Assembly (NCBI GenBank): GCA_016871275.1 | Contig: VFZG01000035.1 | Span: forward strand, 1 to 40,615 | Length of the DNA: 40,615 nucleotides | Reading direction: 5' to 3' | DNA from: Acidimicrobiia bacterium | GTDB taxonomy: Bacteria > Acidobacteriota > Vicinamibacteria > Vicinamibacterales > UBA2999 | Shown: one piece after another, positions 32,447 to 40,615 of the stretch | Layout of the letters: each line of letters begins with the position of its first letter | Numbering within the stretch: the first letter of the stretch is position 1 | The notes under the pieces: generated by a model | Told to the model about the DNA's origin: nothing | What the model saw: only the letters and a program-made list of their open reading frames with translations | Database searches by the model: none | Translations under genes and position numbers: made by a program

Positions 32447-33754
32447 GTGCCTACGGCGCGCCTTTTCACCATCCTGCTGGTCGCCATCACGTGCACCCGC
32501 ATCGCGACCACGCTGTGGGCGGCGATGTGGAACAACCGGGGCGATTTCTACGCCTCGCTGCCGGGCACCTACGTCAAGCACCTCAACCCAACCTTGTGGA
32601 ACAGCCCCGACATGCAGGGGGCCATGGGGTATCACCTCGACACCTACTATCACGGGCCGACGCAGTACCTCACCCTCTATCCGATTGCCTTCCTCGATTC
32701 GTACGAGCAGATCGCCTGGGCGCTGCTGCCGCTGTTGGTCGCGGCAATCGCCGGCGGTTGGCTCTGTCTCTATCGGACGCTGACGCACCTGGCGCCTGGT
32801 GTGCGCATCGGCGTGCCGCTGTTCGCAGCCGCCTTCTTGTTCTTCCCGTTGCTGCAGGCGCTCATCCAGCGCGAGTTCGAGGTCATCATCTTTCTGGCCC
32901 TGTCGTACGGACTCCTGCAGCTGGTGCGGAATCGCCTGGCCACCGCCGGTGCGGTGTTCGGCTACGTGGCGTGGTTCAAGTACATCCCGCTGCTGCTGCT
33001 CGGCTACGTGCTGCTGCGCGGCTGGCGGCGGGCCGCCATGGCGTTTGCGATCACCTCCGTCGCCATTGTGGCGATGACGCACCTGTTGTTCGGGTTGGAA
33101 GAGTTCTACAACAACAACGTCCCCGGTCATGCGGCCCAGGTGTTCCGGGTGTTCGAGTACGGCTTTTTCTACGACCGCGGCGGCGTCTTGAACGGCAACG
33201 GCTTCTGCACCGGGTGGTTCGAAACCGAAACCACGCTGACCAATCTGCGCCATGGACTGTGCGCCGTGTCGGCCCGCATACCCGCGCTGCCGCCCAACGT
33301 GATCTACCTGTTGATCTGCGCCGCCGTCGCCATCACGTATCTGGTCACGCACGTCCGGCTGACCCGCAGCGAGCTCAGTCAGGCCGACGAAGGCTGGCGG
33401 CGAGCACTCGAGCTCTCGATTGTGATCACGGTCTGTGCGTGCTTCTTCTTTTCCCACTACTACTACCTGATCGTGTTGATCATCCCGCTGGCGGTGCTGC
33501 TGGTGCGATTCCTCGCCGCTGGGCAAGGCGCGTACCTGGCCGCGTGGGGATGCAGCTACCTGATGATCGGCGCGCTGGTAATACCCACCGGCATCCTGTC
33601 GCCTCTGACTGGCGCTGATGTCTGGGCGTGGTACGTCGGCAGCGGATTGTTTCTCTACGGCGAGTTGCTGCTGATCGCGCTGTTGATGCTCGAGTATTGG
33701 CGGCTGGCGTCGCGGCGAGTGGCCGCCGGCAGCGGCCAACCCGCGCTATCCTAG
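32447..33754 (+). CDS. GT87-like (DUF2029) polytopic membrane mannosyltransferase-like protein
   Basis: The 435-residue protein has about nine to ten helices. Helix 1 is followed by an outer loop with DFYASLPGTYVKHLNP and GYHLDTYYHGPTQYLTLYP, where the Asp and aromatic pattern resembles GT87 polyprenyl-phosphate-mannose-dependent transferases. FEVIIFLALSYGLLQLVRN, AWFKYIPLLLLGYVLLRGW and HYYYLIVLIIPLAVLLVRFL match the later helices of the family. The GTG start at 32447 is fixed by the short spacer to the divergent gene and lies nine bases after TAGTAT. The stop TAG lies within the TATCCT box proposed for the next gene. The likely role is adding a sugar from a lipid carrier during surface polysaccharide assembly; the sugar is not known. 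Confidence 0.78.
   Translation: MPTARLFTILLVAITCTRIATTLWAAMWNNRGDFYASLPGTYVKHLNPTLWNSPDMQGAMGYHLDTYYHGPTQYLTLYPIAFLDSYEQIAWALLPLLVAAIAGGWLCLYRTLTHLAPGVRIGVPLFAAAFLFFPLLQALIQREFEVIIFLALSYGLLQLVRNRLATAGAVFGYVAWFKYIPLLLLGYVLLRGWRRAAMAFAITSVAIVAMTHLLFGLEEFYNNNVPGHAAQVFRVFEYGFFYDRGGVLNGNGFCTGWFETETTLTNLRHGLCAVSARIPALPPNVIYLLICAAVAITYLVTHVRLTRSELSQADEGWRRALELSIVITVCACFFFSHYYYLIVLIIPLAVLLVRFLAAGQGAYLAAWGCSYLMIGALVIPTGILSPLTGADVWAWYVGSGLFLYGELLLIALLMLEYWRLASRRVAAGSGQPALS
33747..33752 (+). promoter_or_regulatory. -10-like box TATCCT overlapping the stop of the GT87-like gene
   Basis: TATCCT ends seven bases before GTG 33760. As with the kinase gene, the box overlaps the stop codon of the gene upstream. 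The match is weak. Confidence 0.3.
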
Positions 33755-33759
33755 ACGTC

Positions 33760-34854
33760 GTGCGCTGGTTCAGGTTCGTCGCAGTGATGCTCGGTCTGGC
33801 CGGGGCGGCACTGGCCACCGAAGTGGGCCTGCGCATCGCCGGCATGGGCTACGGCAGCTCGCCGATGGAATCGGATCCCTACCTGCACCATGTGCATCCC
33901 AAGAACTATCGGTTCGTCGAACATCATCCATCTGGTGAGCTGGGCGGCTTCGAGATCGAATACAACGCCGAAGGCCGCGCGTTCCGCGGCAGAGGCGCCA
34001 CCCCGGTGGTTCCGCCGGGGACGACGCTGCCGTGCCGCATCGCGCTGATGGGCGACTCCTTCACCGAAGCCGGACAAGTCCCGTTCGAGGATTCGTTTGC
34101 GGGACTGCTGGAGTCGGCGGCGCGCGACAGCTGCGAAGTGCGCAACTACGGCACGCGCTCGTACAGCCCGTCCATTTACCTGGTGCAGTGGACCCGCGAT
34201 GTCCAACTGTGGAAACCAGACGCCGTTTTCCTGTTGCTGTTCGGCAACGATGTCCGCGAGGACGTCACCTACCTGCAAAACGCCACCCGCGATGAGCGCG
34301 GCTTTCCGACGGCGGTCCATGGCCCCGGTGGCGGATGGCTGTTTGCTCAGTTGCGCAAGCTCTACACCGCGCGAGTGGCCCGGGCGATGTACATGCAGGC
34401 CGAATGGGCGTGGCACCATCGCGGCCAGAAGCAGTGGACAGTCGGCGGGGTCGTCGAGGAGAACCCGGACTTCACCGGCGAAACGCCGGCGCTGGTCAGA
34501 GAACTCGACCGGCGAGTCGCCGCCGCCGGATCCCGGCTGGTGGTGATGTCGGTGCCGTCCCGCTATCGGCTGATGGGCGACGGGAGTATTCCGGTCGATC
34601 ACGACTTCCATCAGACGGTGAAGGAGTTCACCGCGGCCGGCGGGATTGCATTCCTCGACCTGCGGGTTCCCTTCGAGCGGGCAGCCAGGGCCGGCGTGCC
34701 GCTGTTCTGGCAGCGGGACATCCACTTCAACGAGGCCGGCAACCGCGTCGTGGCGGCGGCCATCGCCCGGAGCTACCCGCCGTTCTTCACGAAGGGCGCC
34801 GAAATCGATGGCCCGATCGTCACCGCAGCCTTTCCGGCCGGATCCACACCGTAG
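33760..34854 (+). CDS. SGNH/GDSL hydrolase family protein, membrane-anchored
   Basis: From GTG 33760 the protein has 364 residues with one N-terminal membrane helix (about 5-24) and an outer catalytic domain. The blocks are intact: GDSFTEAG (Ser100), NYGTRSYSP (Gly131), FGNDVRED (Asn163) and RDIHFNEAGN (Asp320, His322). Unlike the SGNH protein at 17943, the Asp-x-His pair is present. It follows the GT87-like transferase by five bases, so it probably removes or moves acyl groups on the glycan made with that transferase (AlgX/AlgJ-like role; inference). The frame continues upstream to 33628, but those codons are within the preceding gene and lack similarity. Its end lies three bases before the end of the convergent GT39-like gene. 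Confidence 0.86.
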   Translation: MRWFRFVAVMLGLAGAALATEVGLRIAGMGYGSSPMESDPYLHHVHPKNYRFVEHHPSGELGGFEIEYNAEGRAFRGRGATPVVPPGTTLPCRIALMGDSFTEAGQVPFEDSFAGLLESAARDSCEVRNYGTRSYSPSIYLVQWTRDVQLWKPDAVFLLLFGNDVREDVTYLQNATRDERGFPTAVHGPGGGWLFAQLRKLYTARVARAMYMQAEWAWHHRGQKQWTVGGVVEENPDFTGETPALVRELDRRVAAAGSRLVVMSVPSRYRLMGDGSIPVDHDFHQTVKEFTAAGGIAFLDLRVPFERAARAGVPLFWQRDIHFNEAGNRVVAAAIARSYPPFFTKGAEIDGPIVTAAFPAGSTP

Positions 34855-34857
34855 CCG

Positions 34858-36195
34858 TCACAGCGCCGAGCGCGACGTCACGGCGAAGACCACAAACGCC
34901 GCCCATCCCCACAGCAGGAATGCGGCCAGCAGGCCGAGCCACCAGCGGTCGGCCCTCGACAACCAGCCGGGCACCTGCCGCCAGTCCATCGCCACCATCG
35001 TGGCAGACAGCATCAACAGCGGATCGAACACGAAGGAATACCTCGGCTTCGAGATCGCGATCAAACACAACACGACCGCGCCGCCGATGACGGCGGCCAA
35101 CAGGCCGGCCCATCCTGGCGCGCGATGACGAAGGACGAACAGGCCTGCCACGCCGCCGAACAGCACCATCGTCCACTGCAGGTTGGTGAGCAGCAACAAC
35201 AGCAGCGAGGCTGGTGCGAAGACCCCGGCGCGGCCTTCCCCGCCAATCAGTTCCAGCACGTCAGTCTTCGGCACGAACACCCGGGCAAGGCGTCCCAGCG
35301 CCCGCCGTGCAAACTCCCCGGGATGCTCCCGAATCCACTGTACCGCCAGGCGCTGCGACTCCGCCGGCGTCTGGGTGAACGGCGGCAGCTGACCGGCGAA
35401 CTGCTGCCGCCGAAACTCGATCTGGGCCGCCGTCGCACGTGGATTGAACAGATTCAGATCCTCGGCATACTGATCGCGGTTGCCGATGAACAGGTTGTAG
35501 GCGCTGTTGGTGGAAATCGTCAGTGCGCCGGCGGCGTACCAGTTCCAAGCGGCGTAGGCGCCGATGACGCACGAGCCGGCGGCCATCAGCGCAACGGCCG
35601 GATACGCGGCCTGCCGCCGCCAGAGCCCGACGATGCTGATGGGCGCGGTGAACAACACGGGCAACAGGCTTGGTCGCGTCAGCACCATGACGCCGGCCGT
35701 CACGCCGGCCACAACGAAGCTGCCAGTGGCGGCGCCCGGCGCCGTCACCAGCGCCAACATCCACAATGTCGCCAGCAGCGCAGGAATCTCCGAGGTGGCA
35801 AACTGCGCGTAGGACACAGCCGGCAGATACATCGCGTAGGCGATCGTGGCCAGGCTCGCGAACCGCGTGGAGCGAACCGCGTCCGCCGGCCACAGGGCCC
35901 GGCCGAGTCGGCCGGCGAGGATGGCGACGGCCACCGCACATGCGACGTCCATGGCGATCCACGCCAGCCTGACCAGCGCCAGCGCGTCCGATCCGCCAGC
36001 CAGACGAACCAGTGCGATCAGCCAGCCGGTGACCGGCGGCCAGAACAGGTCCTGCTGCCCCTGCAACAGCGCCGAGCCGACCTGGAAGTAGCTCTCCTCA
36101 TCGGAGGCGAATCGCGAGGACGGTTGTGTCAGCCAGACGGCGAGCCGAACCACCAGGACACACGCGATCGGCCAGCGGGGCGTCTTGAAGTCGAT
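34858..36195 (-). CDS. GT39-type membrane glycosyltransferase; start codon uncertain (GTG 36153 or ATC 36195)
   Basis: A GTG at 36153 is the first standard start, but it would cut helix 1 in half (VRLAVWLTQ). The frame continues upstream as FKTPRWPIACVLVVRLAVWL, a complete first helix, and the codon that fits the spacing after the -10 box is ATC at 36195, eight bases from TATACT. I therefore give the gene to 36195 (445 codons) and mark the start as open; CTG at 36156 is another choice. After helix 1 comes the GT39 acidic pair in ASDEESYFQVGSALLQG, then VMVLTRPSLLPVLFTAP and about eight further helices. An outer loop (about 225-300) contains AYNLFIGNRDQYAEDLNLF and FRRQQFAGQLPPFTQTPAE. It likely transfers sugars from polyprenyl-phosphate donors. 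It is divergent from another GT39-like gene. Confidence 0.78.
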   Translation of the reverse strand: MDFKTPRWPIACVLVVRLAVWLTQPSSRFASDEESYFQVGSALLQGQQDLFWPPVTGWLIALVRLAGGSDALALVRLAWIAMDVACAVAVAILAGRLGRALWPADAVRSTRFASLATIAYAMYLPAVSYAQFATSEIPALLATLWMLALVTAPGAATGSFVVAGVTAGVMVLTRPSLLPVLFTAPISIVGLWRRQAAYPAVALMAAGSCVIGAYAAWNWYAAGALTISTNSAYNLFIGNRDQYAEDLNLFNPRATAAQIEFRRQQFAGQLPPFTQTPAESQRLAVQWIREHPGEFARRALGRLARVFVPKTDVLELIGGEGRAGVFAPASLLLLLLTNLQWTMVLFGGVAGLFVLRHRAPGWAGLLAAVIGGAVVLCLIAISKPRYSFVFDPLLMLSATMVAMDWRQVPGWLSRADRWWLGLLAAFLLWGWAAFVVFAVTSRSAL

Positions 36196-36202
36196 GGTGC
36201 GA

Positions 36203-36209
36203 TAGTATA
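36203..36209. promoter_or_regulatory. Bidirectional -10 element TAGTATA between two GT39-like genes
   Basis: On the plus strand TAGTAT (36203-36208) ends eight bases before GTG 36217. On the minus strand TATACT (36209-36204) ends eight bases before the ATC at 36195. The symmetry is the main reason to suspect that the minus gene begins there. Confidence 0.55.
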
Positions 36210-36216
36210 CCTGCCG

Positions 36217-37635
36217 GTGTCGATGTCTTCGTACCGCATGACGCGGTCGACGCTCCCGCAGGTCCTGGCCGCGAGCATCCTGCTGGCCGCGGTGGTGGTC
36301 GCATCGCCCCTGCTGGCGTGCGCGTTGATCGCTGCGCCGTTCTGCGTCGAGTGGGTGGGCCGGGGATTGCCGGCGCCCGAGCGCCGCGCGCTTTACGTGC
36401 TGCTGGGCGGCGCGTTGCTGGTGCGCCTCGCGCTGGTGGCGGCGCAGCTGATCGCCGGCCTGCCGATGCTCAACGACTCGGCCGTCGGCGCACTGGCCGG
36501 CGACGAGTCCTACTATCTGTCGCGCGCGCTGCGGGTGCGCGATCTGATGGCCGGCTACGCCGCCACCAAGTACGACTATTTCGTCGCCAACGATGCATAC
36601 GGACAGACCAGCTATCTCACCGTGCTGACGTGGCTGCAGGTGGTGTTCGGTCCGACGCCGTACAGCCTGAAAGTGGTCAACGGCCTGCTGTTCGTGTGCG
36701 GCGCCGGTGTGCTGTTCCGCATGGCGCGCGCGTCCTTCGGACCGTTGCCGGCATTTGTCGGCCTGTCAGCGCTGCTGTTCTGGCCGTCGCTGCTGTTCTC
36801 CTCGGTATCGCTGCTCAAGGAGTCGATGTACTTTCTTGCCTCCAGCATCTTCGCCGTCGCCTCGTGGTGGTTGATCCGCTCGATCGCCGCCGGGCAGTGG
36901 CAGCGCGCGGCGATGCTGGTGCCGATCGGGTTGGGCGCACTCCTGCTACTCGACGGGCTGCGGCGCGGCGCCCTGATCCTGATGGCGGGCGGGCTGCTGG
37001 CCGGTCTTGCGATTTGGTGGTTCGGACAGACGCGGCGGCGCGTGGTGATGGCCGCGGCCGCCGGCGCCGTTGCCGTGACCGCAGTTATCGCGGTTCCCGC
37101 AGTTCACGACCGCGTGCTGCGAGCCGTCGAGAGCGCCGCCAAGATTCACGCCGGTCATGTCTTCACCGTTGGACACGTCTACAAGTTGATGGACGAGGGC
37201 TTCTACGTGCGGCCGCACGCCCCGGCGTCGTGGGATCTGCGGCTCACCGATCGGCAGGCGCTCCAGTTCGTGGTCAAGGCGGCCGTCAGTTTTGCCGTGA
37301 CGCCGTGGCCGTGGGAAATGCGCTCGGCCGGAGAGCTGGCACTGCTGCCCGAACACATCGTCTGGTGTCTCATGGTGGGCCTGTTACCGTTCGGAATCGC
37401 CGCCGGATGGCGGCGTGATCCGCTGGCCACGGCACTGTGGCTGGGCCTGGCCATTCCCACGGCCGCCGCCGTGGCACTGACCAACGGCAATGTCGGGACG
37501 CTGATCCGGCTGCGCGGCCTGGCCACGCCGTACTTGGTATGGCTGGGCGCATTCGGATGTTGCGTAGTCGGCGAGCGACTGGCGGCGTCGCGCCTGGCGG
37601 GTCGCGGAGCGCTCATCGAAAGGCAGGCGCTATGA
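36217..37635 (+). CDS. GT39-like polytopic membrane glycosyltransferase
   Basis: The 472-residue protein (GTG 36217; ATG 36223 is also in frame) has two N-terminal helices, then an outer loop with LAGDESYYLSRALRVRDLMAGYAATKYDYF. The Asp-Glu pair there corresponds to the catalytic acidic motif of GT39/ArnT-type enzymes. SSVSLLKESMYFLASSIFAVASWW and GALLLLDGLRRGALILMAGGLLAGL continue the core, with about ten helices in all. The outer segment HAGHVFTVGHVYKLMDEGFYVRPHAP resembles the region before the last helices in O-antigen ligase-like or protease-linked transferases. It starts a tightly overlapping four-gene operon (ATGA, GTGA and ATGA junctions). The promoter is the TAGTAT box eight bases upstream. 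Sugar and acceptor are unknown. Confidence 0.8.
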   Translation: MSMSSYRMTRSTLPQVLAASILLAAVVVASPLLACALIAAPFCVEWVGRGLPAPERRALYVLLGGALLVRLALVAAQLIAGLPMLNDSAVGALAGDESYYLSRALRVRDLMAGYAATKYDYFVANDAYGQTSYLTVLTWLQVVFGPTPYSLKVVNGLLFVCGAGVLFRMARASFGPLPAFVGLSALLFWPSLLFSSVSLLKESMYFLASSIFAVASWWLIRSIAAGQWQRAAMLVPIGLGALLLLDGLRRGALILMAGGLLAGLAIWWFGQTRRRVVMAAAAGAVAVTAVIAVPAVHDRVLRAVESAAKIHAGHVFTVGHVYKLMDEGFYVRPHAPASWDLRLTDRQALQFVVKAAVSFAVTPWPWEMRSAGELALLPEHIVWCLMVGLLPFGIAAGWRRDPLATALWLGLAIPTAAAVALTNGNVGTLIRLRGLATPYLVWLGAFGCCVVGERLAASRLAGRGALIERQAL

Positions 37636-38675
37636 GTGTCATCGACGATCAGGGCCGGCTCGCCGGCCGCGTCAATATCGTCGATGTGATGGCCGGGGTG
37701 GTGCTACTACTGCTGGTGCCACTCGGCTACGGCACCTACCTGCTCTTCCGGCCGGCGGCGCCGGTCATCGAGTCAGTGGCGCCCTCGCAGATCAGCAAAG
37801 AGGAAGAACGCATCAGCGTCGGTGGCAGGCTGCTCGCGAAGTTCAAAATCACCGGCTCCGGGTTCACGCCGTTGTTACGGGCTCGCATTGGCAATGCCGA
37901 CGCATTGGGGCTCGTCTTCGAGAACCCGAATTCGGCCGATGTGTTGGTAGGACTGGTCGCGCCTGGCGTGTACGATCTGGTGCTGCTCGACGGTGTCCAG
38001 GAAGTCGCGCGCGCCAGCCAGGCGATCCGTATCCAGCCCGAAACCGCCGCAGCATCGATCGTCGCCGCGGGATGGCTGATCGGCCTCGATGAGGCACAGG
38101 CGCAGGCCCTCACGGTCGGGACCGCATGGCCGACATCCTCACCGGCGTTCCAGGTGGTGGCGTTGGGCCCGCTGGTACCCGGCTTCCGGCAGATCGTCCT
38201 GGCCGGATCGACGGTCGAGATTCCGTCGCCCGAGACGCGCGCCCGCCGGGCGCTGCTGAAACTCGAATGCGGAGCGGCCGTGGTGCTGAATCCATGCGCG
38301 CTCGGCGATCTCCCCGAGTTCAGGGCGCCGCCCGTGGCCATTTCCTTGCCAGGCTGGGACCGGCTGCGGTTCGAGATCGACGAAGTTCTGCCGGCCAGCG
38401 ACGCCGTCCGCGCGACGTTGCGCGTCCGGATGTCACCGTCGGGCCTCGACATCAGGCCCGGCGATCGCGACCAGTTGCTGGACGAGCGAGCGGCGGTGGT
38501 GCGCGCTGTCGCCGGAGACGTCGTCACGCTCGACGCCGGCGTCGACCGCTTTCATGACGGCTGGCGGTATCGCGGTCAACGCCTGTTGCCGGGCGCGATC
38601 ATGGCCTTCACGACCGACCGCTACGACGCGCGAGGCACCCTTCAGAGTTTCAACCTGCAGGCGGCGCAGCCGTGA
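37632..38675 (+). CDS. DUF4330-like membrane protein with an IPT/TIG-like domain
   Basis: The ATG at 37632 overlaps the stop of the transferase gene (ATGA). The 347-residue protein begins DQGRLAGRVNIVDVMAGVVLLLLVPLG, the signature of DUF4330 proteins, with one membrane helix at about 18-37. An outer IPT/TIG-like beta domain follows (about 44-135: PVIESVAPSQISKEE... KITGSGFTPLLRARIG...APGVYDLVLLDG). The C-terminal part (about 220-347) contains AVVRAVAGDVVTLDAGV and GAIMAFTTDRYDARGTLQSF, again DUF4330-like. DUF4330 proteins are often found beside exopolysaccharide genes, but no activity is known. The position between a membrane transferase and a secreted propeller protein suggests a role in holding or exporting the glycan; this is inference. 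Confidence 0.75.
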   Translation: MSVIDDQGRLAGRVNIVDVMAGVVLLLLVPLGYGTYLLFRPAAPVIESVAPSQISKEEERISVGGRLLAKFKITGSGFTPLLRARIGNADALGLVFENPNSADVLVGLVAPGVYDLVLLDGVQEVARASQAIRIQPETAAASIVAAGWLIGLDEAQAQALTVGTAWPTSSPAFQVVALGPLVPGFRQIVLAGSTVEIPSPETRARRALLKLECGAAVVLNPCALGDLPEFRAPPVAISLPGWDRLRFEIDEVLPASDAVRATLRVRMSPSGLDIRPGDRDQLLDERAAVVRAVAGDVVTLDAGVDRFHDGWRYRGQRLLPGAIMAFTTDRYDARGTLQSFNLQAAQP

Positions 38676-39040
38676 TCGACGCCAACTTCCCGTCGTTGTC
38701 CGTGGCACTGGCCGGCAGCTGGCTCGGACGATCGATGGTCGGCGCCGTCTCGATCGCGGCGTCCGCGTGGCAGGCCTCTCGACTCAAACGCTGGATCACC
38801 GGCGCATCGTGGGTGAATACGGGATCGGTCGCGCGGGTCGCACTGACGGGCGCGGCCATCGCCCTGGCGGTGCAGCCAGCGCTGCCCCACTACACCCGCT
38901 CGATCCTGCCGCTGTTCTGGCCGGCCGGCGCGCTGCTGATGGTCGCGGTCATTGCCGTGTGGCCGGCGGCCTTCACCCGAGCGTGGCCACGTTCCACGCT
39001 CGTCCGTATCGTGCGACGCAGCCTCGGCGGCGCCGGATGA
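38672..39040 (+). CDS. Small membrane protein of unknown function
   Basis: The GTG at 38672 overlaps the previous stop (GTGA). The 122-residue product has a weakly amphipathic N-terminal part (NFPSLSVALAGSWLGRSMVGAVSIAASAW) and two clear hydrophobic helices (about 54-70 and 77-98), followed by a basic tail. I do not recognise a family. Tight coupling on both sides argues for a real gene and for a role with the neighbouring membrane transferase and propeller protein. Composition matches the neighbours. Confidence 0.65.
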   Translation: MIDANFPSLSVALAGSWLGRSMVGAVSIAASAWQASRLKRWITGASWVNTGSVARVALTGAAIALAVQPALPHYTRSILPLFWPAGALLMVAVIAVWPAAFTRAWPRSTLVRIVRRSLGGAG

Positions 39041-40615
39041 TCACCCGCCGCGAATGGCTGGCGACCGCCGGCGCCTTGTGGCTGGGGCGCGGACGTGTCG
39101 GCGCGCGGCAGGCGGCCCGGGAGACGCTGCCCAACGGCATCATCCTGCCGTCGCCGTGGCCACCCCGCCGCCACACGTGGGACGCGGCGCCGCAGCAGCC
39201 CCCGTACGTGATCGCACCGCCGCCGATCATCGACATCGACACCGGCCGTCAGCTGTTCGTGGACGACTTTTTGATCGAGGAATCCGGGTTGCACCGCACC
39301 TTCCACGCCGCGACTTATCATCCGGCAAGCCCGGTGTTGCGGCCGACGCGGGACTACGAGCGCCGCGACCCGTACGAGCGCGTCGCCGGCCATCCCAGTC
39401 CCGCGGCCATGGTCTTCAGCGACGGCGTGTTCTTCGATCCCGCCGACGGCCTCTACAAAATGTGGTACATGGCCGGCTACCAGCAGCACACCGCGCTGGC
39501 GACGTCACGCGACGGCATCAGCTGGACGCGGCCCGCGCTGCCCGTCGTCCCCGGCACGAACATCGTGATGAATCGGTGGCGGGATTCGAGCACGGTGTGG
39601 CTCGATCATCAGGCCGCGGGTGGCGCGCGCTTCAAGATGGCGGCCTACGATCTCGAAGCAAAGCGGCTGCGGCTCTACGTCTCCGGCGATGGCGTGCGCT
39701 GGACGGAGACCGGCCAGAGCGGCGTCTGCGGCGACCGCAGCACGTTCTTCCGGAACCCGTTCCGCGGCACCTGGGCCTTCAGCCTTCGGGCCGATCGACC
39801 TGGATCGCTGACGCGCTATCGCCGCTACATCGAGGTCCGGGACTTCCCGGCCGCGAACTGGGATGATGGCGATCCGGTCGTCTGGTCCGGCGCGGACAGT
39901 GGCGATCTGATGCGCGCCGACCTGCGGACCGAGCCGCAGCTCTACAACGTGGACGCCGTCGCGTATGAGAGCCTGATGCTGGGTCTATTCACCATGTATC
40001 GCGGCGAACAGCCGGGCCGCGAAAAGCCGAATGATGTGTGCGTCGCCTTCAGCCGCGACGGCTTCCATTGGTCGCGGGAATCGCGGACGCCGTTCATCAG
40101 CGTGTCGGAGCGGCCAGGTGATTGGAACTGGGCCAACGTCCAGTCTGCCGGCGGTTGTTGCGTGATGGCCGGAGACACGCTCTATTTTTACGTCAGCGGC
40201 CGGCAGGGGATTCCCGGGACCGAGTTGCCGGGCGAATGCAGCACCGGCCTGGCCACGCTCCGCCGCGACGGGTTCGCGTCGGTGAGCGACCAGTTCCCTC
40301 CAGGCGCGGCCCGGCCTGGCGGGCCGATGCGGGGCTCCCTGGTGACGCGCGTGCTGCGTTCGTCTGGCGGCCATCTCTTTGTCAACGCCAGCGTGCGCGG
40401 CAGAATCAGGGCGGAGGTGCTCGATCGCGACGGCCGACCGATCGCGCCGTTCACGATCGACCAGAGTGTCGCCGTGACCGGCGACGGCACCCGTTTGCCG
40501 CTGACCTGGAAAACAGGAACCCTCCGGGCGATCTCGGGGCAGGCCATCCGTCTGCGCTTTGTCCTCGACCGCGCCGAGTTGTATGCGTTTTGGATCAGCC
40601 CCTCGGCCGCCGGGC
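39037..40615 (+). CDS. Secreted beta-propeller protein (glycoside hydrolase-like), 3' end outside window
   Basis: The frame is open from ATG 39037 (ATGA overlap with the upstream gene) to the window edge, 526 codons, so the C-terminus is missing. The N-terminus TRREWLATAGALWLG is a Tat-like signal. The body begins RQLFVDDFLIEES and contains repeated propeller-blade motifs: DGVFFDPADGLYKMWYMAGY, LATSRDGISWTRP, YVSGDGVRWTETG, CVAFSRDGFHWSRESRTPF and DTLYFYVSGRQG. The VDDFLIE group of five-bladed propellers, frequent in Planctomycetota and Acidobacteriota, is related to GH32/43/68-like folds, but its substrate is unknown. In this operon it could cut or modify the surface glycan or an environmental polymer. 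Acidic catalytic residues cannot be assigned safely from one sequence. Confidence 0.8.
   Translation, partial: MITRREWLATAGALWLGRGRVGARQAARETLPNGIILPSPWPPRRHTWDAAPQQPPYVIAPPPIIDIDTGRQLFVDDFLIEESGLHRTFHAATYHPASPVLRPTRDYERRDPYERVAGHPSPAAMVFSDGVFFDPADGLYKMWYMAGYQQHTALATSRDGISWTRPALPVVPGTNIVMNRWRDSSTVWLDHQAAGGARFKMAAYDLEAKRLRLYVSGDGVRWTETGQSGVCGDRSTFFRNPFRGTWAFSLRADRPGSLTRYRRYIEVRDFPAANWDDGDPVVWSGADSGDLMRADLRTEPQLYNVDAVAYESLMLGLFTMYRGEQPGREKPNDVCVAFSRDGFHWSRESRTPFISVSERPGDWNWANVQSAGGCCVMAGDTLYFYVSGRQGIPGTELPGECSTGLATLRRDGFASVSDQFPPGAARPGGPMRGSLVTRVLRSSGGHLFVNASVRGRIRAEVLDRDGRPIAPFTIDQSVAVTGDGTRLPLTWKTGTLRAISGQAIRLRFVLDRAELYAFWISPSAAG

Noticed and set aside
35125-36216. Long N-terminal extension of the GT39-like gene at 36217
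   Set aside because: The extension is antisense to the divergent GT39 gene and rich in Gln/Arg; the membrane protein begins at 36217 or 36223.

Overview
This 40.6 kb window is GC-rich chromosomal DNA packed with genes: no gap reaches 130 bases and many neighbours overlap. The gene families suggest a free-living, Gram-negative-like soil bacterium, and I infer Acidobacteriota, probably class Vicinamibacteria. The hints are a Pro-rich lipoprotein M28 peptidase, a MerR-TPR fusion, a Hanks-type kinase with a second kinase-like half, many GT39-type membrane glycosyltransferases and a VDDFLIE-type beta-propeller protein. No 16S rRNA or other phylogenetic marker except IF-1 is present, so the placement is tentative.

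Layout. Positions 1-16134 carry housekeeping and signalling genes: the HD end of a tRNA nucleotidyltransferase, a threonine dehydratase-like PLP enzyme, an M28 lipoprotein peptidase, an SDR-type epimerase, an acyl-CoA/ACP ligase-ACP-PlsC fusion, infA with a DEAD-box helicase, a small Cys/His protein, a MerR-TPR regulator, a kinase-pseudokinase, a 1195-residue multi-centre flavin/iron-sulfur oxidoreductase resembling a fused GltD-like plus PyrK-like (NfnLS-like) protein, and thiS-thiG. Positions 16146-40615 form a long cell-surface polysaccharide region: an RmlC-like epimerase, a GT9 transferase, a UDP-N-acetylhexosamine dehydrogenase plus DegT aminotransferase, gmd, five or more integral-membrane GT39/GT87-like transferases, three SGNH proteins (one fused to an OafA-type acyltransferase), an L-2-hydroxyglutarate oxidase-like enzyme, and a final operon of GT39-like, DUF4330/IPT-like, small membrane and beta-propeller proteins. 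I infer that soluble enzymes make nucleotide sugars, membrane transferases move sugars from lipid carriers at the outer face, and SGNH/OafA proteins add or remove acyl groups.

The most striking signals are: (1) many start codons sit 4-9 bases downstream of a -10-like hexamer with no Shine-Dalgarno sequence, pointing to leaderless or nearly leaderless transcripts; (2) three divergent gene pairs are separated by only 20-26 bases, each with one AGTATA/TAGTAT element that reads as a -10 box on both strands; (3) a 36-37 bp near-perfect inverted repeat runs up to the base before the infA start codon; (4) calcium-loop (dockerin-like) and PA14-like modules lie inside polytopic membrane glycosyltransferases; (5) a complete kinase is fused to a degenerate one. 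No rRNA, tRNA, CRISPR array, insertion sequence or phage gene was recognised.
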